DNA of 64,000 nt from DYMC01 sp035406705 (GTDB lineage Bacteria > Verrucomicrobiota > Lentisphaeria > Victivallales > GWF2-50-93), in the NCBI GenBank assembly GCA_964426675.1, contig CAYRRM010000007.1, forward strand, positions 1 to 64,000, read 5' to 3'. The notes beneath the pieces were generated by a model. That model was not told the DNA's origin. It did no database searches and worked only from the letters and a program-made list of their open reading frames with translations. The translations under genes were made by a program, and so were the position numbers. Position 1 is the first letter of the stretch. The number at the start of each line of letters is the position of its first letter. Below are positions 45,643-53,370 of the stretch, piece by piece.

Positions 45643-46257
45643 TTGAAAACATCAATATTCTCTTCCAATCCTCCGGGAATTACAGAAATTCTTTCTCAAA
45701 AGAAAGCCTTTATTGCAGGAGCTGGAGGTCTCGGATCAAATCTCGCTATAATGTTAGCTCGAGCAGGTATCGGGACTCTTATAATTTGTGACTTCGATAT
45801 TGTATTGGAATCTAATTTGAATCGACAAGCATATTTCCTCAATCAAATAAATAAAGCTAAAGTTGATTCACTTAAAGATAATATTTCAAACATAAATCCT
45901 TTTTGTAATGTTATAACTATAAGGGAAAAACTTAATAGTACAAACTTTTCAAAATTTATCCCCCAAAATATAAATATTGCATTTGAATGTTTTGACGATT
46001 CTTTAGCAAAATCGGAGATTTTCACATATTTCAGAAAAAATATGACATCCATTCCCCTTATTGTAGTTTCAGGTCTTGCAGGAATAGGACCTGCAAAAGA
46101 TATAAAAATAAAAAAGCTCCATAATAATATCTGGCTTATAGGAGATGAAAAAAGTGAAGTGAATCAATCAACAGGAACAATATCAACTCGAGTTATGATT
46201 GCAGCATCTTTGCAAGCCCATGCTGGAATTAGAATTCTATTAGGTTACGAGCCATAA
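45643..46257 (+). CDS. ThiF-family sulfur-carrier adenylyltransferase (short form)
   Basis: 204 residues. The E1-like fold carries AGAGGLGSNLAIML (nucleotide binding) and DFDIVLESNLNRQ (D...N..R signature). The protein lacks the paired CxxC zinc site of E. coli ThiF and resembles the ~200-residue ThiF type described in clostridia. It would adenylate the C-terminus of a ThiS/MoaD-like carrier. Start is TTG, 4 bases after cimA. No thiS, thiG or thiH lies near. Confidence 0.8.
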   Translation: MKTSIFSSNPPGITEILSQKKAFIAGAGGLGSNLAIMLARAGIGTLIICDFDIVLESNLNRQAYFLNQINKAKVDSLKDNISNINPFCNVITIREKLNSTNFSKFIPQNINIAFECFDDSLAKSEIFTYFRKNMTSIPLIVVSGLAGIGPAKDIKIKKLHNNIWLIGDEKSEVNQSTGTISTRVMIAASLQAHAGIRILLGYEP

Positions 46258-46618
46258 ACAAATAAAAATTCATAATTTTAAGCTTAAGTATTTTTTCAAT
46301 TCAATCACTCAAGGGAGTAAAAAAGATTACAATTATAGCAATTATAAAAATTTATGAATTCGATACAGTTCATTTTTCTTAACTTCTTGACTGGAAGCGG
46401 CAAAGAGTTTTGCTATTAATAGTGTACAGACTTGTGGAGAGAAGAAATTTCAGTAATTATTAGACTGAGAAGATTCTTTGACTTCACCGATCCATTATTA
46501 CATTGGTCAAATACAAAATGCAGGTTTAAATCTTTGAGATAGAAAGAAATAATTTCATCCTTATTTTTTTCTTGATTTTTAATAATTTTGATTTAATTTC
46601 ACAGGAAAAAAAACAATT
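46258..46618. other. 361-base gap with no recognised gene
   Basis: Between thiF and fabI. The minus strand has an open stretch of about 50 codons around 46430-46590 lacking an ATG and Shine-Dalgarno, possibly a relic. No RNA gene, terminator or promoter with both hexamers could be placed. Confidence 0.4.
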
Positions 46619-47416
46619 ATGTCTTTTCTTAATATTGAGAATAAAAAAATTCTAATATTCGGTATAGCTAATAAAAAAAGCGTTGCATTTCATATAGCAA
46701 AAATACTTTTAGATGAGGGGGCAAAGGTAATAGCTTCTGTCCAAAGCGAGCAGCATGCGGAGAATTTAAAGAGAATTCTACCTGACATACCTTATTTTAT
46801 ATGCGATTTTCGCAATGAAAAACAGATGGAGGAAATAGCCGAATTAATAGGCAAAAATTATAAACCTATTGATGGAATAGTTCATTCTGTGGCTTTTGCG
46901 AATTTCGCAAATGGGCTAAAACCTTTCCATGCAACCTCTAAAAAGGATTTCCTTGAAGCTGTCGAAATTTCATGTTGGTCTTTCATAAAGATAGCTGATC
47001 TCTATAAAGATTTTATGGCGCCTTGTTCCTCAATGCTAACTATCTCAATTTCGACAACGAAAATGGCTGCAGAGAACTACGGTTTTATGGCTCCAATAAA
47101 AGCGGCTCTTGATTCAAGCGTCTGTTTTCTGGCAAAATCTTTATCAGATCCCTATAAAATTAGAGTAAATGCTATTGGTGCCGGCTTACTGAAGACATCA
47201 TCCTCAGCTGGAATTCCTGGCTATATTGAACCTTATCTTTTTGCGGAGAAGGTAACTCTGCGCAAAGAAAATCTCCATACGGAAGAAGTTGCCAGTGTGG
47301 CAGCATTTCTACTCAGTGAAAAAGCTTCTGGTATTAATGCTCAAACAGTTATTGTAGATGCTGGAATGTCTGTTAATTATTTTGATAAAGCCATTGTCAA
47401 GAAAGTCCTATCATGA
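46619..47416 (+). CDS. fabI: Enoyl-[acyl-carrier-protein] reductase (FabI type)
   Basis: 265 residues of the short-chain dehydrogenase fold. Last reduction of fatty-acid elongation. GIANKKSVAF (15-24) is the FabI cofactor signature. Tyr154 and Lys161 form the Y-X6-K pair (E. coli Y156/K163). The position matching E. coli Tyr146 is Ile144, which is unusual for FabI and could affect inhibitor or substrate binding. It carries two iterated palindromes and overlaps the next gene by 4 bases. Confidence 0.87.
   Translation: MSFLNIENKKILIFGIANKKSVAFHIAKILLDEGAKVIASVQSEQHAENLKRILPDIPYFICDFRNEKQMEEIAELIGKNYKPIDGIVHSVAFANFANGLKPFHATSKKDFLEAVEISCWSFIKIADLYKDFMAPCSSMLTISISTTKMAAENYGFMAPIKAALDSSVCFLAKSLSDPYKIRVNAIGAGLLKTSSSAGIPGYIEPYLFAEKVTLRKENLHTEEVASVAAFLLSEKASGINAQTVIVDAGMSVNYFDKAIVKKVLS
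46801..46815. repeat. Iterated palindrome copy 11, spacer TTT
   Basis: First base A where the arm expects T; second-frame reading Cys-Asp-Phe-Arg-Asn, fabI. Confidence 0.75.
46896..46910. repeat. Iterated palindrome copy 12, spacer ATT
   Basis: Perfect arms, 95 bases from copy 11 in the same gene; Ala-Asn-Phe-Ala. Confidence 0.85.
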
Positions 47417-48834
47417 AAAAAGAATTACCCTCTATCACATATTTATTAGATGAAATGAAAATATTTTTGGATGGAAAAACAGATAGAGAAATCGGTGATT
47501 TTTTGAAAAAGTTATTGAAAAATAAAATACCATCTATTAACAATAAAGAGCAAGCTGAGATTATAGAAAATTTTTTCTCTTATTTAAAGAAAAGTGATGA
47601 TATTTTAGCATTCCCAGCATACGATTCAGGTGAATTCATTTATACAAGTGTGACTTCTCTTATGAAAGATGCTGAATTTTGCTCAAAACCCACAGAAGAA
47701 GAGTTAAATTGTGGAATCTTCATTATAGGAGATATCTTTGGAGTATTTGCAAATGAGAAGATTTCAGCTGAGAACTATAAGTTAATAATTGATAAAGAAC
47801 GGGCTATCATAAAAAATGCAACCCAGATATCACTGCCTAAAAAGATTCTACAAAGCAAATTTCCATTTACCTACTTAACAAAAGAAAAAAAACAACTAAA
47901 AAAAATATATTCTTTCTCTATGAAGAGTTTCTACGAAAAAAATCTTTTAGATAAAGGTGATACTCTTTTATTCAAAGTCGAGGACTACGATAAAGGGATT
48001 TTCGGAGTAGAGGTTTTAAAGTCGATTGATAGAGTTAATTTTCAATTGAATAGAAAATGGATTACGGAACTTGAAGAAGCATTATACTGGATAGTTTTTG
48101 AAGCGTCAAATCATTTGAATTATAAAGATCAATTACTTCTTGCCTTTGCACAAAATAAAAACTTACTAAAGAATCCTACTTTAGGAATAGAAGAATTCAT
48201 AAAAACAACAAACGAATTACAGTTAATCAGTTGTGCTGATAATTCAAAGATTTTTGCATTAAATGACATTTACAATCAAAAAAGTAACTCTCTCCCGGAT
48301 GATATAATATCTATTTCCAAAGGACAAACCAAAAATCTTGATTTAATTTTTGAAGATATAAGACTCTATATGGACTCGAAACTATTAAAATCATATATGT
48401 ATGATGCAATATTTAATTCTAAAAACCTTGATTCAGTTTATGAGAGAATACTGGCACTTGCAGGAGAACCCTTTGCAGATGAAGCACAGAAAATTTATTT
48501 TGAAATAATGATGGAAGAAATATGGGAAGAAGTTAGTGATTTAAAGTTAACTTTTGACAATAATATAAATAATATCCGCTCCAGGTTACTTTCAATAAAC
48601 GACCACATCATAAAGTTCTATACCAATACTATTTCGGGAGAAAAAACATTTGAAAGTCTTGAAGAAAATTTATACAATGAATTAGTTGAATATGCAAGGC
48701 TTATCAAATCAACTCTTTTGCATATAGATTATTACAATCTAACACTCTCAGAAGAACAAATTCGATATATTCATGAGAAGATAAAAAAATTTCCCGAGCT
48801 AAAAATGAAATTCCAAGATGACAAGATGAATTAA
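47413..48834 (+). CDS. Unknown protein translationally coupled to fabI
   Basis: 473 residues, no signal peptide or membrane segment. Mostly helical by composition, with many Lys, Glu and Ile residues. No motif I recognise. The ATG overlaps the fabI stop by 4 bases (ATGA), so the two are made from one message. Convergent with lpxK 30 bases away. Base composition matches the neighbours. Function not assigned. Confidence 0.78.
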   Translation: MKKELPSITYLLDEMKIFLDGKTDREIGDFLKKLLKNKIPSINNKEQAEIIENFFSYLKKSDDILAFPAYDSGEFIYTSVTSLMKDAEFCSKPTEEELNCGIFIIGDIFGVFANEKISAENYKLIIDKERAIIKNATQISLPKKILQSKFPFTYLTKEKKQLKKIYSFSMKSFYEKNLLDKGDTLLFKVEDYDKGIFGVEVLKSIDRVNFQLNRKWITELEEALYWIVFEASNHLNYKDQLLLAFAQNKNLLKNPTLGIEEFIKTTNELQLISCADNSKIFALNDIYNQKSNSLPDDIISISKGQTKNLDLIFEDIRLYMDSKLLKSYMYDAIFNSKNLDSVYERILALAGEPFADEAQKIYFEIMMEEIWEEVSDLKLTFDNNINNIRSRLLSINDHIIKFYTNTISGEKTFESLEENLYNELVEYARLIKSTLLHIDYYNLTLSEEQIRYIHEKIKKFPELKMKFQDDKMN

Positions 48835-48863
48835 TATAACATTTTATGATTGTTCGAGATATA

Positions 48864-50039
48864 TTATGAGAAACAAATTCTTGATATACACTGATCGAAA
48901 CTTTCTTGCCCACTAATAATATCTATTTCGACACGAAGAAAAAAAATTGGAATATCCCTTCTATCAAGACGAGGTATTCTGACGGCGTCTTTTTCAGTAG
49001 TGATTACGGCTTTTGCTCCATATTTAATGGCTTTATTTATAAAATCAATAATTTCCTGTTGCTCAAATCTGTGATGATCGGCAAATCTTTCTCTATAAAT
49101 AATTTCCGCCCCAAATTCATCTAAAAAATTTTCAAAACTCTCCGGATTTGCTATACCGCTTAATGCTGCTATTTTTGAATTCTTCAAATAATCAAGCTCT
49201 ATCTTTTCGTCCGAGTTAAATACATCTTCAAGATAAAGAGGTTTGTGTCTGCATTCAATAATTTCAGCTTTCTTATTGTGTCTTCTTATAAAACGTTTTA
49301 GATGATTGATTTTATGACTCCCATCTGATTTTGTAAGAAAAATATAATTAGCACGTCTTATATTTTTTATCGGTTCCCTCAATAAGCCTCTTGGCAAAAC
49401 GTGATGATTATCAAAGGGATCAGTTGAATCAATAAGGAGAATATTCAATCTCGGTTTGAGATCAAGATACTGAAAACCATCATCAAGAATTAAAGTATCA
49501 GTTTCAAAATCAGATATTGCATACCTGCCAGATTTTACTCTATCCTTATCTACAATTACAGCTACATCTTTAAGATTTGTCGCTAACATATATGGTTCAT
49601 CACCTGCAGAAAGAGAATTGAGGAGAAGGTGTTTTCCGTCTGAAACTATACGTGGTGGAACCTCACTTTTCTTTGATTTAAACATAGCAATAATTTTTTC
49701 AGGAATGCTTCTATCTTTACTTCTGTATCCCCTGCTGAGAACAGCAACCTTTCTACCTTTTTGGGTTAACGTTTTTGCAAACTTTTCTACTACTGGTGTT
49801 TTTCCGGTACCGCCACAAGTAATGTTTCCTATACTCACCACCAAACAGCCTAATGCACGTGAACGAAATATTCTTTTATCGTAAAGCCATATTCTGAATT
49901 GAACTGCACGCCTGTATATTCTTGAAAATAGAAAGAGTAAGACTTTGACGAGTTTATCTTTCGAATCATTGCGCCTTTCTCTTATTATATCAAGAAAATA
50001 TTGCTGTAGAAATTCTATTATATCTCTCAAATTAATCAT
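48864..50039 (-). CDS. lpxK: Tetraacyldisaccharide 4'-kinase
   Basis: 391 residues. Phosphorylates lipid A disaccharide at 4' on the inner membrane. The Walker A of this family, GNITCGGTGKTP (about 72-83), is exact, and LILDDGFQYLDL, VLPRGLLREP and the C-terminal TTEKDAVR are diagnostic. The N-terminal helix-rich ~50 residues anchor it. No Shine-Dalgarno is visible. Together with the LpxL-like enzyme it shows lipid A synthesis. Confidence 0.95.
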   Translation of the reverse strand: MINLRDIIEFLQQYFLDIIRERRNDSKDKLVKVLLFLFSRIYRRAVQFRIWLYDKRIFRSRALGCLVVSIGNITCGGTGKTPVVEKFAKTLTQKGRKVAVLSRGYRSKDRSIPEKIIAMFKSKKSEVPPRIVSDGKHLLLNSLSAGDEPYMLATNLKDVAVIVDKDRVKSGRYAISDFETDTLILDDGFQYLDLKPRLNILLIDSTDPFDNHHVLPRGLLREPIKNIRRANYIFLTKSDGSHKINHLKRFIRRHNKKAEIIECRHKPLYLEDVFNSDEKIELDYLKNSKIAALSGIANPESFENFLDEFGAEIIYRERFADHHRFEQQEIIDFINKAIKYGAKAVITTEKDAVRIPRLDRRDIPIFFLRVEIDIISGQESFDQCISRICFS

Positions 50040-50070
50040 TAAGAAATGGATTTCTAATTAGTTTTTTCTA

Positions 50071-51627
50071 TCAGGAATTTTCTAAAATCTTGTATTTTTC
50101 AAGCATTCTGTCATAAATTGCTTTATTATTTAAGTTTGCCTTAAAAATTTTAATTGGTTTTGTAAAAGTCAATATCAAATTTGGGAAACTTTCAATTCCT
50201 GTTGCTGCCGCAGCTATGAGAGCTGAACCGAGAGCTGCAGAATCAGGAATCGCGATGCTTTCTACATCAGCAGAAAAAATATCTGCTACAGTCTGACATA
50301 TTCCTGGACTTCTCGATCCGCCTCCTGTGATTTTTATCGTCTTGAAATTTTGCCCTATCCATAGGGAGTGTAGCCTCATAGCTAAGATCTGAGATTCTAC
50401 AATTGCTCTAATAACAACATCTTTATTTGTTTTTCCTAAAATAAAATCTTCAGATCCTGAATATTTTACAATCGGATTTAATCTCAAAGGTGTTATCTCT
50501 GGAACAAAGTGAGGTAATAACAAATTATCAGAACCCGAACCCGGAATGGTATTTCTAAATGCGTCATTTCCAAAATAGTCCCAATCTACATTGAAATCAT
50601 TCTTTATTTTTTCTCTTGCCAATGAACCATTTTTAAAGCAAATAAGACTCATATATCCTTCAACTGGATTTCCAAAGACGTGCCCACAGCCATCTGGATC
50701 TGTGTATGGCTTTTGCATTGAAGAGAAAAATGTATCACTTGTTCCAAGGCTTATTACTGCTGTGGATGCCAATGCGGCTCCCGTTCCAACAAGACTTGCC
50801 GGATTGTCCCCTGTCCAGGCAACTATTTTTGTATCGGGAGAAAAATTATACTTATAGAAATATGGATTAATATATCCTAATACGGTTGTGGTTTTTACGA
50901 GTGACGGTAATTTAGATTTCAGACCTGGAGCAATGGTATTACATATTTTTTCATCCCAATCAAGAGTTTCGAGGTCCATCATATTCATCCCAGCTCCATC
51001 ACCATAATCTATAGGAGCGGATTTGCCAGCAAATACCGAAGCCATAAAAGAACTAACAAGATGAATTATCTTTGTTTTTTCATAATTTTCTGGCTCTTCC
51101 TGATAAAATTTCATTATCTGAGGGCCAGTAAATCTTTCTGTAGGAGCAGAACCCGTTTTTTGTCGAATCTTTTCTTTCCCTATTTTTTCTGATAAGATCT
51201 TACATTGAGCACTAGTAGAACTATCCATCCATATAGGAGAAGTTTTTCTCGAAAGGAGCGGAGCAATATTCTCATGTAATTGTTTATTCGTGTCCAGGGA
51301 AGAGATTTTTTTCTCAAAATTCGCGTTAAGATATACCGATCCATGCTGTTGACCGCAACCTGAAATTGCTTTAATTTTATTTAGAGGGACTGACTTTTCT
51401 TTTAGTCTTAGAAGTAGTATATCTAAGCCTTCAAGCCACATAAGAGGATTCGAATGTTTTACAAGGGGGTTATTATGCTGTATTACAGCTTCAGGACTGT
51501 TATACTTTGCTCCCAATTCCTGAGCAAAATTAACGGCTTCAGAGCATATTATTTCTCTTGAATTTACATCAATTATTACAGCTTTTATACTTTGAGTGCT
51601 GCTATCTATTCCCATAACTAAGCTCAT
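50071..51627 (-). CDS. xylB: Xylulokinase-like FGGY kinase
   Basis: About 518 residues. Start taken at MSLVMGIDSSTQSIK (ATG 51625-51627) since AAGGAG lies 5 bases before it; a longer frame starts at 51657. FGGY fold: DSSTQSIKAVI, SGCGQQHGSVYL, AWTGDNPASLVGTGA and TGGGSRSPGICQ. Closest in pattern to xylulokinases, which make xylulose 5-phosphate; no xylA is nearby, so another ketose is possible. It starts 2 bases after the stop of the small unknown gene. Confidence 0.82.
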   Translation of the reverse strand: MSLVMGIDSSTQSIKAVIIDVNSREIICSEAVNFAQELGAKYNSPEAVIQHNNPLVKHSNPLMWLEGLDILLLRLKEKSVPLNKIKAISGCGQQHGSVYLNANFEKKISSLDTNKQLHENIAPLLSRKTSPIWMDSSTSAQCKILSEKIGKEKIRQKTGSAPTERFTGPQIMKFYQEEPENYEKTKIIHLVSSFMASVFAGKSAPIDYGDGAGMNMMDLETLDWDEKICNTIAPGLKSKLPSLVKTTTVLGYINPYFYKYNFSPDTKIVAWTGDNPASLVGTGAALASTAVISLGTSDTFFSSMQKPYTDPDGCGHVFGNPVEGYMSLICFKNGSLAREKIKNDFNVDWDYFGNDAFRNTIPGSGSDNLLLPHFVPEITPLRLNPIVKYSGSEDFILGKTNKDVVIRAIVESQILAMRLHSLWIGQNFKTIKITGGGSRSPGICQTVADIFSADVESIAIPDSAALGSALIAAAATGIESFPNLILTFTKPIKIFKANLNNKAIYDRMLEKYKILENS

Positions 51628-51629
51628 TT

Positions 51630-51938
51630 TCACTCCTTTTTTTTGAATAATCCCCATAACTGATCATCTATAAAAAACGTTCCAATAAGATCAAATCCCC
51701 CTCTATAACGATCATGGATTTCAGCAATTTTTCCTTCGTCATTTTCCTCTGCGAATTTCGCAAATGTAAAGTTTTTCGTTTTTTCCATTCCATCTGAAAA
51801 TATAATTGCAACAGATTCAGACAACTCACACAATCCTGATACGTGGAGTTTAGATCTTTTGCAAACATTTGCAATTATATCTGCTGCCGTTTTTGAGTCA
51901 AATAGAATATCATCAAATGGTATTTTTGTAATTTTCAT
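51630..51938 (-). CDS. Small unknown protein between UDPGP and xylulokinase genes
   Basis: 102 residues, acidic C-terminal half, no signal peptide, no family I know. The ATG overlaps the stop of the UDPGP gene by 4 bases (51935-51938), and it ends 2 bases before xylB begins, so it is a genuine operon member. An iterated palindrome encodes FAKFAEE in its middle. Confidence 0.75.
   Translation of the reverse strand: MKITKIPFDDILFDSKTAADIIANVCKRSKLHVSGLCELSESVAIIFSDGMEKTKNFTFAKFAEENDEGKIAEIHDRYRGGFDLIGTFFIDDQLWGLFKKKE
51749..51763. repeat. Iterated palindrome copy 13, spacer ATT
   Basis: Left arm CTGCGA (one mismatch), right arm exact; Ala-Lys-Phe-Ala in the 102-residue protein. Confidence 0.8.
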
Positions 51939-53359
51939 AGGTAGAATTTTTCTCCTGGTTGTATTTCTGGAAATTTCATTTTTATTTCTAAGATATCATC
52001 AAGATCATAATATTTTGAAGGATCTAACTCAATTATACAATCGAGAGAACCATCTGATTTTCGTGGGATTTTCACCCCTGCTTTCTCGAGAAGTTTTGCG
52101 TCTTTTTCAGATAACATTTTTCTTGCGCTTTCCACGGAATCTACTCCAGTCGGGTTTTTTGTGGGGGAAAAAATTTCCTCTCTTATCCCTTCTAATATTA
52201 TTGTTTTTTTTGCCAGTGGCAAACAGTCAAATATAAAAGTCTCCAATTTAACTGCGTTATTTTGATTAGGTTTGACCATTACGCCATATTCGTCTATAAA
52301 AGGAACTTTTTTATCTGCTCTATGCCATGGCAATTTTAACTGAGAACCAGGGGACGTTAATTTTTTTAAAAAATTTACACTGAAAATGTGAATTGCTGGG
52401 CTACCAGAAATAAATTTTAGTTTTCCATTTTCATCTTTTTGCAACGCAAGTTTTTCAGGAAGATCGCTATATTCGATTATATATAGTTTCCCGTTTGAAA
52501 TACAGAAATTTCCAAGTTTTTCAAACGGACCTGTTTTTGGCAACATTCGTGAACTTACTTCCGATTGGTCTATTACATGTAAACCGATAAAGAGTGTATC
52601 TAAAATTGGAACGATAAGATTATCTATTTGAAAATAGGAAATAACTTCAATATTCCTATTGGAGAGAAATTCGAGCAATCCTGAATCATGTAAAGCTTTT
52701 ATTGTTCCTCCATGGCCATTTGGGGAGAGAGAAATAGTATATTTTGAATCCATTAGAATCTTCCCGTCATAAGAAAACACAGGCATAGTTCCCTGAACAA
52801 AAAAATGGACGTTCTCTTTTTTCAATCCAAAAAAGTCATGTTTATTAAAAAAACTGACTGTTGTAGAATTATTTACAGGGCTTGTCATTATCAACCATTG
52901 AAATTCGACATTAAACTTACGTTGTGCGCCACGAATTTTTTCTGCAAAATATTGGAAAAATGATTTCCCTTTTATAGGTGTAATTGGATAAGTTCCTTTG
53001 GGACCATCAAACCTGAGCCTTGTCCCCTGCCCTCCTGCAACAGTAAGTAAGGCGACTTTACCTGCAGATATCAATGTCTTTGCAGTTTTTTCTGCAAGTG
53101 AATATTTTTCGAGTAATTCTTCATTATTTGGAGGGTATGGATAGTATGGAGCAGGTAGGAGATCTTTTGGAATAGGAATTTGTTTTTTTTCTAAGACATA
53201 TTCCTTTATGAGCTCATTTATTTCACTCCAATTTAGTTCATTTATCTGTTTTTCAAGAAGTTGCGCTTGTTCAGGACTAATTTCATCTGCAAATTTTGCA
53301 AGATGTTCCTGTTTATTTTGTCTGAGGATTTCAATTGTTTCTTGAGATAATTTTACCAT
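51935..53359 (-). CDS. UDPGP-type uridylyltransferase (eukaryote-like UAP1/UGP fold)
   Basis: 474 residues. Makes UDP-GlcNAc or UDP-glucose from UTP and the sugar 1-phosphate. The family core AGGQGTRLRFDGPKGTYPI (108-126) and the later NGHGGTI are clear. LPAPYYPYPP near residue 68 is also seen in UAP1-type proteins. Bacteria more often use GlmU or GalU for these reactions, so this is a less common type. Substrate choice is unresolved. HLAKFADE near the start is encoded by a decayed copy of the palindrome (53288-53302). Confidence 0.85.
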   Translation of the reverse strand: MVKLSQETIEILRQNKQEHLAKFADEISPEQAQLLEKQINELNWSEINELIKEYVLEKKQIPIPKDLLPAPYYPYPPNNEELLEKYSLAEKTAKTLISAGKVALLTVAGGQGTRLRFDGPKGTYPITPIKGKSFFQYFAEKIRGAQRKFNVEFQWLIMTSPVNNSTTVSFFNKHDFFGLKKENVHFFVQGTMPVFSYDGKILMDSKYTISLSPNGHGGTIKALHDSGLLEFLSNRNIEVISYFQIDNLIVPILDTLFIGLHVIDQSEVSSRMLPKTGPFEKLGNFCISNGKLYIIEYSDLPEKLALQKDENGKLKFISGSPAIHIFSVNFLKKLTSPGSQLKLPWHRADKKVPFIDEYGVMVKPNQNNAVKLETFIFDCLPLAKKTIILEGIREEIFSPTKNPTGVDSVESARKMLSEKDAKLLEKAGVKIPRKSDGSLDCIIELDPSKYYDLDDILEIKMKFPEIQPGEKFYL

Positions 53360-53370
53360 AATAAAATTCC

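Noticed and set aside
46430..46590. Minus-strand open stretch that could be a transposase relic
   Set aside because: About 50 codons, no start or Shine-Dalgarno, and no motif of any transposase family.
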